Positions 33,736 through 45,945 are shown, counted from the first letter of the stretch. The stretch: 64,000 nt of DNA from Ceriagrion tenellum (GCA_963169105.1 OY720636.1:105834539-105898538); one strand, 5' to 3'. The notes: generated by a model not told the origin, from the letters alone. Translations and numbers: made by a program.

Positions 33736-35329
33736 TTAGTGGGTGGGAGGTAATGTGCCGTGAGGGTTGCTAGACTTGTGACGAAAGTATGCATATGTGA
33801 AATGAAAAACGATTTATTTTAACACCTTTACGATAAAATTTTAGTGAAATTTGAATTTTCCTTTGAGAGACTAGGATGAATTTAGTATTAAATGAACCCC
33901 AGAGGAAGGGGAAAAAGCTTTTGTAGATGAGTTTAAAGTCCCCGTCCCGGATGATTGGTGTTTCATACATTTACTGTCAGGCAAATTCCAGGACAGTAAC
34001 AATAATTAGTTTATTCGATAATTACGGTTACTTAGTTTTCAGCGTTGTTGTTGCATGTAAACGGATACTTTATCTAGGAATAACTCTGATTTTATACTGA
34101 TTAACATATACACTAGGTAATGGAAATTGACTGGCAGTACATCATTTTAATCAGACTTTTATTCAGGAAGAAGTTGTGAGGGTTGAAACTCCTACGGTAG
34201 GGAAAAATGTGCCTAGTTCCAAGCCTACCAAAACACTAATGCTCGATAAAAAGTCGTATTATCGACTCGAATAGAAGAAGCATAGCTTCATAACCATATT
34301 ATTTTACAATTTAGATCCATATTCTAGTGTTTATTTGTAGCTAATTCAAAATGGAATATATTTTCTTTCACCCGAAGGATACCAAACGATTTTCAATAAG
34401 GAGTTAATGAGCGAGTTGATTCTGTTTCAAACTTTTTTTAGCATAGTATGAGTCCCCATGGACACAGCCCACAAAATATATCTTTAGAATCAATACACAA
34501 GAGGGAGACATGAAAGAACAAAAACCCTTTCACGGTAAGTATTTGTATTAGAAACAAAATGCTTGACTCTCGATAAAATTATTTGCGCAACGTTTAATCG
34601 ATTTCGAGGTCTTGCAAGACAACCTGTAGAGTTCTGCAAAATTGCTGATAATTCTGGGTTTTAATTACTTGTTGTAAACCAAATTATTTTAGTCCTCTTG
34701 ACTTAATCATAATCGATATTCAATGTCAGTGGTCAATGCAGATTTTGCCTAGTGACTCATAGATTAACTTTGGATGATTCTCGTTGTTGACAAAATGGTT
34801 GTGCGCGAGAAATCTATTTCTTGCTTATTTTAAAAGGATTGAAATCAATGCAGCCCAAGAATATAGAGTGTATCCCTAAGAATTTGAATCCAAGAGCGGC
34901 ATGGATACTCTGAACAACTGGAACGACCATTTATAAGCCGGACACTTCGACAGTGAACAGTCATATAAATGTTTGAGAATCTCCCATAATCTAAGACTAA
35001 GAAGAATATGAGGCTAAATAAGGGTCTACTTCGTAGGCTAGCAACTACCGTAAGTAAAGTTAAAATTGCATCGATAAGCACTAAGAGACTGATAGAGTTT
35101 TTCCTCGTAGTTTTGGATACGAGAAGTACTGTGGGTATCTCCCCTAGCAATAATTACGGCGTACAATCACCTTACGTCGTCATTTTCATCTCCTTTGTTG
35201 ATGAATGACGCCGAATCCATAATAATATCATTTATTTTTTCATTCGCGTCACTGTCGGGACGGCAGTAACTTCCAACTCAATGCATAGATAATCCACGGC
35301 ATATGCCAATATTGGCGCGACGGGCGTCG
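33736..35329. other. No recognisable feature
   Basis: AT-rich. If 33596 and 35465 are ends of one element, this is its interior. It encodes nothing recognisable. Confidence 0.4.
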
Positions 35330-35465
35330 TCTGTATTCACATTCGCTCTCACGAGCGTTACTAATGGACAGCGCTCTCAGCGAGCAAAATATTTCAGAAT
35401 GGTTAGTAAGCGCTCTCTGAGGTATGAGCGGCGTGAGCGCGATTCGGACTGCAACCAATGTCTTC
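35330..35465. repeat. GAGCGC-rich segment, partner of 33596-33735
   Basis: Repeated GAGCG and CGCTC words (for example CGCTCTCACGAGCG, ACAGCGCTCTCAGCGAGC). See the partner entry at 33596. Confidence 0.35.
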
Positions 35466-36214
35466 ATGGTAATTTAAAAACACAAATTTCGAGGGAAATG
35501 GTTGGAAACTCCCAATAGAACTTCTCTACATGCAGTACTTTCATTTCATCAATCTAATATTATTTCAACCACTTGGGTTTCAATATTTAAGGTACTTCAC
35601 ATTACTAAGTGATCAACTAGATAGAATCAAGCTCCTCGTAATAAGTGAACCATGCCAAATTCATACGTGTACACGCGTAAAACTTAACCATTGTAACATT
35701 TTTCGGCCAATTAAAACTGACTGAAAACTACTCTCTGGGTAAAAATAAACAGAAACCATTGAAATTTGAATTTAAAAATGACATTTTCAATAACTTCACT
35801 GGAAGAGAGCCAATCGCAACAAGGCCTATTCAAAATAAAACGAGTAAAATGATGACTATTACGATTATCGTTTCCTCTACATCAATATTATCTCTCAATG
35901 ATTTTTCACATGTCACGGTAGGAAGAGCGACTCCTGTAGTGATATTGGAACAAATCATTTGAAAGCGAGAGACAAGTACTGTCGTCGATGCTTGAATGAG
36001 CATGTTGTGCAAAAACACAGCACTCATCCCCGAGCTAGGAACGGTTTATTGGAAATCAATTATAAACATACACTGGTGAAGCAGAAATATTTTGCATTTT
36101 TCTTGAAACAATCTTTTTAATGTGGTGAAAATAGAATGAGTCAATAGCATAAAATTAATGCATGGCGAAAAAAGGTCGTTCCAAAATGGGAACTCGCTCT
36201 CACCAAAACCTTCT
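35466..36214. other. No recognisable feature
   Basis: AT-rich. Short frames only, without domains. Confidence 0.45.
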
Positions 36215-36544
36215 CCTGGGGGTTGTGTTTGAACCGCTCGAGATAATCTCGATCAAGTAACTAAGGAGTCACGTGGTACAACAACGAGCGGCTGGCGTAT
36301 GTGGTAAGTTTTACTCACTCGGATGGATGCATCAAATGATTAATATGTTGTCAATTGTGTTTTAAGTCGGTCAATAAAATCCATTAACAATATTACCGGG
36401 ATAAAAACTCGATTGGGAAGTCTGTGTGAGATTTTTACAAGTTTCAAATGCACCAAAATCTCGAACCCTTCTTGATTTTTTCACGTGACTCCTCAGTTAC
36501 GTGTACGGAATTGTCTCGAGCGGTTCAAACACAACCCCGCCAGG
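36215..36544. mobile_element. Inverted-repeat element with 61-63-bp ends
   Basis: Left end 36215-36275 and right end 36482-36544 are reverse complements with few differences; both contain GGTTGTGTTTGAACCGCTCG and GGAGTCACGTG. The interior of about 206 bp is non-coding. No clear target-site duplication was identified. The E-box word CACGTG lies at the inner edge of each arm. Confidence 0.8.
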
Positions 36545-36799
36545 AGCGTAACGCACCACGAGATATAGACCCGGACCATCAGGAAGGAACACGAGACAAG
36601 TGTGGAAGTCATCGTGACATGGCGTTGGAAACGGATGCAGTAGATCAATTGCACAGGTTAAAAATAAAAAATCGAAAAGTAAACAAAAGAGTAGAGTAGG
36701 ATAGTGTTGTGAGTAAGGAATTAGGAAAGAGATAGAGAGAGGAGCGCGTACACAACAATGGGTTCATTTGTAATGGTCTACGACAAGGAAGTACAAATT

Positions 36800-37055
36800 G
36801 CACAATTGTGTGAAATTCACACTAAAAAAATCATTCGCCTGGGCTGGGAATCGAACCCAGATCTCTCGATCTCGAGGACGCCTGGGTAGCTTAATTGGTT
36901 AGAGCACTCGGCGCGAAATCGAGAGATCTGGGTTCGATTCCCAGCCAAAGCGAATTATTTTTTCTACTGTGAATTATACACAATTGTGTAATCACTAGCG
37001 GGTGACTCCGTTGAAGTTACTGAGCGGCTAGTTCCGTGGTTCTTTGATAAAAGTA
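36800..37055. mobile_element. tRNA-like foldback element (family B), intact copy
   Basis: Left arm 36800-36870 and right arm 36918-36989 are reverse complements (CACAATTGTGTGAAATTCAC versus GTGAATTATACACAATTGTG). Each includes the T-arm half of a tRNA-like unit. The right side continues into a block (36992-37055) also found reversed at 13226-13290. The element behaves as a dispersed foldback family that has captured tRNA-like sequence. Confidence 0.8.
36880..36952 (+). repeat. tRNA-like unit within family B
   Basis: A 73-base unit with a four-pair D stem (GCTT/GAGC), a five-pair anticodon stem (CTCGG/TCGAG), the 7-base loop CGCGAAA and a five-pair T stem (CTGGG/CCCAG) with loop TTCGATT. The acceptor stem is weakened (GCCTGGG versus CCAAAGC), and loop position 33 is G instead of the near-universal U. 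It is repeat-borne and paired with an inverted half copy, so I do not call it a tRNA gene. Confidence 0.7.
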
Positions 37056-37385
37056 CAAATTAGATTAAACACGAATTAAAACAGATTGAATGAGTAATAT
37101 ATATTATCGAAAAATATAAGGAAAGGAGGAATCCAAGACCAACAAACAAATAAAAAGGGCTTAATGAAATAAGTTCACAGAGAGTAGATTGGCCAGGAGA
37201 AAGGACCCTCACATATTTCTGTATGCCTGTCGAAAAGCGTTGTCTCCTCTATGGCCCTTTGCGATATTAGCGAGTCTGTAAAACTGATATTCCGTGTAGA
37301 CTGTCAGTTTTGCGAAAAATAATGGGCCAGATTCGCTAAAACTTAATCGACATCGCCAAAATCATTGAATATCAATAAAAGATAA

Positions 37386-38055
37386 AGGCGGGTTTACTCA
37401 TGATAGTTGACTTCCATGGAAGTGGCGAGTGTAACGATATCTTGAATCGTATCGCCACTCACAAGGTATCGTTCTGCTTACTCATAAATTCTGGCTTTTC
37501 CCAAATAAATAGATGACGGGAGTAAACAATGAATATGAAGTTACGAAAATTGCCCAAATTTGGCAATAATGGGAGTCATATAACGCTGTTTGAGTCCCAT
37601 GGATTTAATAAATTTTTATGATTTACAAAAATTATGCATAATTACGTCGAATTACGAGTGTGAATTGTTTATCTAATAAGAGAAACGTCATAAAGCTTAC
37701 CTTAGGGGTTCTTTAGCATTAAAAATGATTTCATGTTAAAATAAATATTTACATAAGCAACAATGAGTCCTCCTCCTACCAAGCTATTCGTTGTCCACAT
37801 TTATAATCACCTTTTGCTGTCATACGACCAAGAATCCACCGAATGCGATGCGATTGTATTGCAGAATCGATATGATACTTGCAGGCAAAATAGAAACTAC
37901 CTAGTCTTTTTTCTTTGCAAGTGGAAACCACGGTCGATTACCACCGCTATTGACCCCTATTGCCATGGAAGGGCGTGCTTACACATCGAAGTGTCGTTTA
38001 TAAGCGACTTCCAAGGCTAATGTCGTGAAAGTTACTTTCATGTGTAAACCCGCCT
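37386..38055. mobile_element. PIF/Harbinger-like non-autonomous element (670 bp)
   Basis: The 3-bp TAA lies directly outside both ends (37383-37385, 38056-38058). The ends are inverted: AGGCGGGTTTACTCATGA on the left and, reversed, AGGCGGGTTTACACATGA on the right, with partial similarity for about 30 bp. TWA duplications are typical of PIF/Harbinger elements. An 85-codon frame (37763-38020) has no transposase motif. Confidence 0.75.
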
Positions 38056-38159
38056 TAATGTTCAAAGACTCAACAATGTCGATAGAAACTGGAAAGGAGA
38101 CGATGAACACTGATCGATGGGTAACATAATTTAAAAATTAGCCTGCAGAAACAGATATA

Positions 38160-38215
38160 ATTTAGCCTTCGACAAGGCTGAATATAGGACTGCAGTTCAC
38201 CAACGCTATAGGATT
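38160..38215 (+). pseudogene. Possible LINE family 1 terminal scrap
   Basis: GGCTGAATATAGGACTGCAG and TTCACCAACGCTATAGGATT resemble the last 50 bases of family 1 (GGGCTGCAGTCAACCAATCT). It is too short for certainty. Confidence 0.4.
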
Positions 38216-39323
38216 AGAATACTGACGGTGATGACGGTGGTACAAGCTGTTTTCAAGTTAATTCCTTCAGGCCAACGATAAACCCAAGCTGACAATGACG
38301 CTCTATCCATCGATTAAAGTTCCCGAGATAAGATTGTCGAGTTAAGTTCCCAAGATTCCTCGACCTCTCCATTTACCTTTTTAACAACAAGTTCCGTGAG
38401 ATTTAAGACTAATCTTTAAGTGAAAGTGAATTAATTCAACGCTCTGCTTTAAGACGATCCGTTGGGGTTGGAAAATGCTTTGAGCCTATTGACATTTTAT
38501 CCTTCTGAATTCAAGAGAATCGTGCACTAATTTTATTCCCATCAGTCTCATTGAAACTTTCAGATCACGCTCCGATTAACAGATTTAATCACTATTATGC
38601 AATAATAAATCTTTGGAAGGGAATAGATATAGAGGGCACATTTAGACTGTGCAGTGATGCATTCCAAGAGCGGTGGAGTCAACGGACCATAAATCTAACG
38701 TAATATAATCCGCATTTGTCCCATACCTCACGTAGTGCCATTAATTGCATGAATAAGACTACCAAGGGGACCGCAACGTAAATGATCGAGGCTCAAATTG
38801 GCTTTTTCGACTGATTATTTTAGAAGTATGATAAATGGCTAATCGTGACCGTAGCTTTTATAACAAATTAGAGCCATAGTGCATGAAGAAAATTGAAAAT
38901 TAGGATTTATTGCTGTCAAAAATACACAGATAAAAATGCCATTACGTATGAGGTATAGCTATGAGGCCATAAATTAGATACTGGCAGTAAAACGTTCATT
39001 TAATTTATAAATCACGGCGCAGGTCAATATCTCTCTGAAGCCTCTGCAAATAGCATTGGTTACATCTCGAAATATTGTCTCTATCGGACTTTCCATGAAC
39101 ACGTTTCACTGGGTAATAATTTTTAATTTACTGTCTGTTCATTTCATCCAGAGCCTATTCAGGATTCTGGATCGTCTAAAAATTATGCTATCGTTAACTG
39201 TGGGTGAGAGTATGCGGTCACTTTCCCGAATCGTTCCATAATTCACTCTAATTGAGATAGCCAGTTATATTGTTCATATTTCTAATATCTAGATGATTCT
39301 TTTTTATGACCTCTTTTTTTATT
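38216..39323. other. No recognisable feature
   Basis: AT-rich sequence without recognised structure. Confidence 0.45.
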
Positions 39324-39405
39324 AATATAAAGTTATTTTCCTGGAGCTGGAATAGACTAAACATGAATTAATGACCTAAAAGCTGCAGGAAAATAACTTT
39401 ATATT
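39324..39405. repeat. Short hairpin, 25-bp arms with one mismatch
   Basis: AATATAAAGTTATTTTCCTG at 39324 is answered by CAGGAAAATAACTTTATATT ending at 39405, with a 32-bp loop. Arms differ at one position. It may be a tiny MITE or a hairpin relic; no target duplication was found. Confidence 0.85.
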
Positions 39406-40244
39406 CATATTTCTAATGTGAACTATTAACGAAAGAACTATATACGGATAAAAAATACGATGGAAGCTAATATAATTGCAGATACATAATATTTTGGGTT
39501 TCCAGGCCCAAATGGCTAAAGGTTTATAGAAGAGTAGGAACTTTAGTACAGATAAACAATAATTAAAACATGGACATTTAAAATAAAATGTTTAAGGAGA
39601 TTACAGAAACGTAAAAAAGCATTTTTTCCGAACATAAACACAAGCCACCTGTGGTACATACCCACTATTCTTCCCAGTGACTACTGATCCACCAAGCACC
39701 TGCTACCTAAATTGGTTTTCCACCAATAAACACTCAGTGAATGAGAAACATATTCATTATTCTGATTCAGTTGGGGACCATTTTATCTCGGTGGACAACT
39801 AGCGTCTACCTACGATATTTTCGTGTCAAGAAAACCACATCACAAGTAAATACTTATTGTATGGTCAAAGTCTATTCATCTTACTCCCTTGATGAAATCA
39901 TCATTAAGCGTCAAACCATCGACCAGGCTTCTTTTTGATTGCTCCATCTTTCCTCAGGTTAGGATTATAGTTACATAAAATGGCCACCGTGGCTTAACCA
40001 GCAATTTAATTAAATTTTAAAATTAGCTCTGGTTGTAAATCCGCATTGCGCAAAGGTTGTGTTTGTATGTGAGCATATTATCTCTGTCAATCTACCACTT
40101 TTATTTTTGCCATTTACATAATTTATACAATTTAAAACATACAGTGACAGAAGAAAGAAGAGAAAAGATAACACCAATTATGTGGCGTAAAGCTGAAGAT
40201 TCTTCACAAAAACAACTTGAACACTCATCTATGTGAAGCACGGC
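39406..40244. other. No recognisable feature
   Basis: AT-rich sequence. Confidence 0.45.
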
Positions 40245-40410
40245 ATATCCGTCCTCCCTGAGTATCTACTTCGGCGAAAGAATTCCTCATCAGGAATTAA
40301 TTAGATGAATCTTCCATCAGGTTACGATTACATTAGCTAAACCCGATCAAGAACCCAGGAACTAACGGTACGCAGGTAGAAGCTTTACTAACTTGGCTAC
40401 AATGACGCCT
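40245..40410 (-). repeat. Worn tRNA-like head followed by CTGATGAGG box
   Basis: On the minus strand, 40410-40345 reads GTAGCCAAGTTAGTAAAGCT, CTACCTGCG and a B-box-like CCTGGGTTCTTGATCGGG. About 60 bases on comes CTGATGAGGAATTC, then TTTCGCCGAAGTAG. The arrangement (tRNA-like head, then CTGATGA with a possible stem and GAA) resembles the head-plus-hairpin layouts near 49.0 and 52.3 kb. The stem is weak and GAAAC is absent. Confidence 0.4.
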
Positions 40411-41584
40411 TATTCGCTTCCATCCGCTCCCCTAACATAGACTAAACCCAGCTCTCGAATGCTACGTCTTCAAATTCTCATGCTCGTAACGACTTTAGTT
40501 TCCTTATACTTTATCTTCAAAAGTTAGGGTTTCTAATGAAGTGGGAGAATAATTATAGGTAAAATTTTCTCGGGAATCGAAGTCGGGTTATTACTGTCTT
40601 AACGGGAAGGGTCAATTCCTTCTCGGACAGATTGACGACTTTTACAAGGATCTCCGCCGAAGTCTTGGTCCACGAGGTAAGCACCCAATATTACTCCCTA
40701 CTCTCTCACTCTATCTAGACAATGCTCAAGTCACTTCTCTTCCTGCACACTGGTCCATGTAACTCAAATCCAAAATAAGATATCCTCTTGAAACCACTCC
40801 CCAAAGTGTCCATATCTCTCGTTCATCTCGACGTCAAGGGGAGGAATCCTAGCATATCTTGTATCGTGTTGCCTAGTTGAACTCTGACGAGGGAAACTTG
40901 GTGCGCGGCACGACAATTCTGTCATACTTGCTCGTTTGATGTGGGTAAACATTTTCTTGTCTGCCGATAGGTGACCAAAAGTCGCCGATAGACACCACGC
41001 AGAGGAACACCCGAGAGCTGACTTTCAAAAGCCTATACGACGCGGAAACCTTCGTACCAACCATAGACTGGAACCGAAAGGAGCTGCGATCAACAAAGTG
41101 CCTCGCAATGATTCATTCCTCGACAAGGGAAGAAACTTTTTACCCGCGCCAAACGACCGAGAATGACGCCACAGACTCATGTATCACATCTCGATCCACC
41201 CAACTCAAACCAACACTTCACCCCTCGCCCTAAACAATATGAGCAGATGAAGAGGGAAATAGAGGATCCATGGAGGTTGGCGTTGAAGAGGAGACAAAAT
41301 AACTGTATTCTCTTCTCAAAGAACCTGAGGCAGTAAGTTTTTACGTTCTGTCAACTGTCGACAAAAGCTTTTCTCCTGTGCGGTCTAAATGGACATAAAA
41401 AAAGGATGAAAATCCCGCTTTGGACAACATTGCGACCACTATGGAGCTCACAGTTTTAAAACTTTTTTCGCCATGAGTGCAGATGTATTTAATATTTTCA
41501 TCATCATCCGGTGGTGCTACAGCTCGGGGTGGGCCTTTGCCTGCAGTACAATCGCTCTCTAGGCGTCCCGGTTGGCACATTTGG
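40411..41584. other. No recognisable feature
   Basis: Mixed composition, no coding similarity. The frame at 41341-41664 (minus, 107 codons) overlaps the inverted-repeat arm of the next entry and has no domain. Confidence 0.4.
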
Positions 41585-42410
41585 GCGATGCCGTCCATTA
41601 TATAAGCGACTGTGGACGCTTGAATATCATTCAATCGCTTAGGTAGTTTCAAAATTGTTGGCACGTCGATACAAAAGGCGTCTGAAAATGCTTGTTGAAA
41701 GTCGAAAAATAAAAAAAATTACGTCTAGGTCATATACATTAAAATTCTCCATCATTTATAAACTTGGTTGTTCGTGCTCTTAATAGGGCAAACCCAAATT
41801 CAAAAATTTACTACTATGCAAATGTGCGTCTGGTATTAGATTAAAAGATTATTAGATTGATATGGTGTATTTTAATTTATGTACATGACTGAATGAAAAA
41901 GAATTTATTGATCTAGGACGTGACATCCTGTAAGATCAGAAAACAAATCAAATAAGGAATATAACATGAAAAATATATGCACTTAACTATTGAGAGGAAT
42001 CGCTAAATGAACATAAAGGAATTGAATCTCTCCATTACATGAATAATTGCATAATGAAATTCATAATTCTAAAAGCATACAGCAGAGCTAGGAAACAATT
42101 GTAAAGACATCAGCAAACATAAACAATAAAGAAAACAAAAAACTTATAGACACCATAACAAACTATCAGTATAAAGGCAATGATGAAGAGACAATGACAA
42201 AATCCAGGGGTTAGATAGTATTAAAGAGTGATCAATTAAATATTTCGCACACCTCCAATGTAACCAAACGCCGCTTGAGTAAAAAGTACGTGGATTATTG
42301 TGCCCTTTTAAGCTCTTTTTTATCGGCGTCCGACAATTTTTTAATCTACGTAAGCGATTGTACGATATGTATAAGCGTCGAAAGTCGCCTATATAATGGA
42401 CGACATCGCT
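41585..42410. mobile_element. Inverted-repeat element (about 0.83 kb)
   Basis: Arms 41585-41680 and 42312-42410 are diverged reverse complements. The left has GTCCATTATATAAGCGACTG and the right, reversed, GTCCATTATATAGGCGACTT. Both contain CGACGC/GGACGC and CAATCGCTTA words. The interior is AT-rich and non-coding. It is probably a non-autonomous DNA transposon, but exact ends and target duplication were not determined. Confidence 0.65.
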
Positions 42411-42910
42411 AAAATTGTCAACCGTTAACCAAAAATGGGTAGAAATTAGGGTATAAATGCGAATCGGGAGCACACAAACGTTCGGCATTCGAGGCGCTAA
42501 TTCTCTTTCGAGCTTTTAGATTTTTTTTCATGGTTTCTCGCTCAAATTGAATGTACGATTCTACAATAAGAAAATACTAAAGATGATAATACTCATTGGG
42601 CAAAAAAGCTGAAAAACTAATAGGGGATTTTTGTGGTAGCCAACTTGTAGTCAAAGATGAGGTTTATAGACTCACTAATGTTTATTTAGCATTAAGGGAG
42701 ACAACTGACGTATGTTGACAGTCGAATAAAGTTACAGACTTGCTCCCCTGGACTCCAGTTACAGAACTTGCGAGAATAATCCGTATAAATCCCGATCACG
42801 AAGTGTGTACTTTGGTGACAAAACATAATAGTAAATTATCACTAAACACTTCTACTAAAATTTTGGAATTTTTAGCACTGGCTAAGTGTATGTCATATAC
42901 CATGTATCGC

Positions 42911-42913
<3 letters not shown>
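42411..42913. other. No recognisable feature
   Basis: AT-rich sequence. Confidence 0.4.

Positions 42914-42957
<44 letters not shown>
42914..42957. repeat. Compound AT and GT microsatellite
   Basis: About 16 AT units followed by about six GT units. Confidence 0.95.
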
Positions 42958-44145
42958 AAAAGACTTCTTGAATAAACAAGTTGTAAGGTACACGTACACG
43001 TCACGGTGACACGTACTCCTTTGCTGGACACTATCTCACAGATATAAATTCATTGCATTATGGTACATTCCATAGTACAATTGACAATAAAACCTGCTCC
43101 CTGTTTCACATTATAGTACTTTAATTCACACCACAAAAACAACGCTCTAAATTACCCAAGCAGAACATAAAGAAACACCCCTTGCATCAGATATCAACAT
43201 TTATGAACTACCCTGCGACACACCATGCCCATCACCTCCACATCACAGAAATTCACATACCCCTCAAGAAATGTTAACAAACACAAACCCCAGTCTTTCA
43301 GGTTAACAAAAACAATCAGTCCACCAAACATCTTTACAACCAGCAAACCTGCTTGCGGTGGCTGCAACGTGCAAGGCTCCGTGTATGCACCCCCTTTCCT
43401 CTTATGCGTTCGGACCTTCTCTGCTGGACTACACGGCAACTCGTGCGCCGTGGCGACACCCCGTGGACCCTGTTTACTCTCGTGACCGTGGACCTGTCGA
43501 TATTGCCCCCCCCTCACTATTGACTACTTCAAAACACGCAGTAAAAAAAAAAACTTTCCATCGATAATCGTCCTCCAATATTCGGATTGGCATGGTCACT
43601 CGTGGCAGGCGATTGACACAATATCCCCCGACCAATTCCTAGCTCTGCGTGGTTACTCGTTACAAGTCATCTAAACTATGAAAAGCCCATCGGCTCGTCC
43701 TTTTAAAGTTACTCGTTAGGACCTATTGTTATCCTTATGGAAATTACTTGTGTGTTCGGGTTTTCTACGTATTATTAAACTTACATAACTTAAATAAATA
43801 AATCGCGCAGGTGTACACGCGGTCGGAATTTCCCAGGGCGCACCAACAAATATGGGGGAATTCCCCCTCTTTAATATACTAAAATATACTTGGAATACAG
43901 CATTAAACTACTGTAAAAATATCATGATATGAAAAAAACATCCGCAGAACGAAAACACGCCACACTGTAGCAAAAAAAAAACCACCCAACCGCCGAGAAC
44001 GCGTCGAACATGTAATTCAACATGTCCAGAACCAGAACATGAGTAGGTACGTTACGAAGTGTAGGGAAAAAGTCAAAATGATCGATTATAAACCAATTAC
44101 CTTGAGAAATGACGAGTGTGATGAGAATTTTGCAAATGAGGCCAT
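42958..44145. other. No gene recognised
   Basis: More GC-balanced around 43190-43680, with overlapping open frames on both strands (43194-43517 minus, 43225-43485 plus) that carry no domain. The segment could be non-coding sequence of an old retroelement, but no paired long terminal repeats were found. Confidence 0.4.
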
Positions 44146-44385
44146 GCGGAGGGTGCGGTGGCTAGAGAAGAGAGCTGGCTTCCCAACACAAGAGCTTGGG
44201 TTCGAATCCCGTCAGAGGCAGACATTTTTTTTTATTGGATTCTGAGGTATAAAGAGAGAGCATGAAGAGTACTCGGTCCTTCAGATGGGTCGTCGACTTG
44301 TCACCTCCTTGGCACCTTTCTTTAGAAGATTTTTATTGCTTACGCCGGGATTATCTTCAGCCTTTCATCAATCCACGCGAAATCC
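44146..44385 (+). mobile_element. tRNA-derived SINE, family A, worn copy
   Basis: The head has GGGTGCGGTGGCTAGAGAAG and the B box GGGTTCGAATCCCGTC. The body shows AGATGGGTCGTCGACTTGTC, where the intact copies have GATGAGACGTTAAACC, then CCTTGGCACCTTTC and ACGCCGGGATTATC. It ends just before a family 2 LINE fragment. Confidence 0.65.
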
Positions 44386-44394
44386 TCCTCTAAA

Positions 44395-44850
44395 GAAAAG
44401 GCTGGTGAAAAATTTAATATGGAGCGTGGCATTGTATGGGTCGGAGACTTGGACATTACAAAGGGAGGATAAACGTAGACTTGAGGCGTTGGAGATGTGT
44501 GTGGAGAACGATGGAGAGGGTGAGCTGGGTGGCGAGAAGGTCAAACGAGAAGGCTTTGGATGTGGTTGGAGAGGAGAGAAAGGTAGTGGCAGAAGTTTGC
44601 AGGAGGCAGAAGAGATGAGTGGAGGACGTTTTGAAAAGAGAGGAATTGTTGAATAAGATAAAAGAGGGGAGAAACTTGGAAGAGGAAGGAAGAGGATAGG
44701 AATTCAGAACAGAGTAAGGAGATGAAGAGGATATGAAGATTTAAGAGGGATATAAAGGCAGATCACCTATGGGAAGGAAAACGGAACGGTATTCCAGAAG
44801 TTGGGACGTTAGGATAAGTATTGTCCAAAAACCAACCAATCAGATGGCAG
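44395..44850 (+). pseudogene. LINE family 2 3' end
   Basis: Plus frames read LIWSVALYGSETWTLQRED and, after a shift, RVSWVARRSNEKALDVVGEE, then RKVVAEVCRRQKR. This parallels the minus-strand copy at 2530-3290, including the shared 3' end GACGTTAGGATAAGTATTGT and CCAAAAACCAA. It is 5'-truncated and frameshifted. Confidence 0.85.
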
Positions 44851-45394
44851 AATACTGAATGCATACATTAAACACCTATAATTAGCGGTGCAAATGATCT
44901 CACTTGTCCGTCGTCTCACCAAAACAGCAAACCAACCAGCAATTGAATGACTCACCACACAATATACAACGACAATTGTTCCCCAGAGTCTCATGAGGTT
45001 TATGAGACAGGCTCACGCCTCCGTCCATCCAAGCCAGGAATGGCGCCATTGCACCACACCCCCCACAGCGGACTTAACGAGCGGGCATAGGGAGGGAAAC
45101 GAGAATTGACGGGGAGACGATGGCCAGGGACACGGGTGGAATGCAATGGAGAGGGAGACGTTATGAACAATCCTGCAAGCAGCCGCAAAGGATTGCGGAT
45201 GGCACACGAAAGACCGGACACCAGCCATAAGTATGGAAGGGAAATGAGAAAAGGAAATGAAGAAAGGTCAGGACACGTCAAGACGGATTAGCGTCTTGAT
45301 CTCCTTTGGCTATGGTCATAATTGAAGACTGGGGTGAACACATTTAGTTATTCTTGTCGTATGCAATATACATAGTTAGAATGCAGGGCTGCAT
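44851..45394. other. No recognisable feature
   Basis: Mixed composition. Overlapping frames on both strands at 45000-45290 have no domain. Confidence 0.4.
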
Positions 45395-45945
45395 CTCCTC
45401 ACGTGGGTTGGAAAAAGTTTAACGGACATCAAGCGGATTATAGCCCAAGCTAAGAAGGCGTTCATAGGAAAAAGACAACTGTTGTGCTCAAATAGGATAC
45501 GGCCACAAACTAGGAAACAGTAATGTAAAAACAGTCGTGAGGAGCATAGCACTACATGGATCTGAAGCATGGACCATTGGAAAAGCTGACCAGAACGGAC
45601 TAGAAGCCTTCGAAACCTGGTGCTGGAGGAGGATACTGAACATAAAACGGACGGAAAAAAGTAGAAATTATGAAGTGTACAGAAGAGGAAAGGATCATAT
45701 GGAACTCCAAAGAGAAAAGAAGAACCAGATGGTTTGGACGCACTCTGAGACACGATGGGTTATTAAAGAACATAGTTGGGAGCAAAATAGAGAAAAAGGT
45801 CCCCAGAGGAAGACACAGGAATAAGTTCATGGGCCAAATAAACAGGTAAGTACATAGGAAGATACACCAGGAGATATGAAAATTGACATTAGATAGGGAA
45901 GGGTGGAGGGCTGCAGTAAACCAACCAAGGATTGAACGACAAATG
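45395..45945 (+). pseudogene. LINE family 1 3' end, longest copy
   Basis: Reads DIKRIIAQAKKAFIGKRQLL and CSNRIRPQTRKQ, then after a frameshift near 45520 VKTVVRSIALHGSEAWTIGK and LEAFETWCWRRILNIKRTEK. Further shifted blocks end in GGGCTGCAGTAAACCAACC. This is the thumb and C-terminal end of a LINE reverse transcriptase. It is the most informative copy for reconstructing family 1 alignment, but is dead. Confidence 0.85.

Noticed and set aside
36880..36952. Functional tRNA gene
   Set aside because: Weak acceptor stem, G at position 33, and an inverted half unit next to it within a dispersed repeat.
43194..43567. Overlapping frames around 43.2-43.6 kb as a gene
   Set aside because: No domain, both strands open, and no splice or start context to prefer one.
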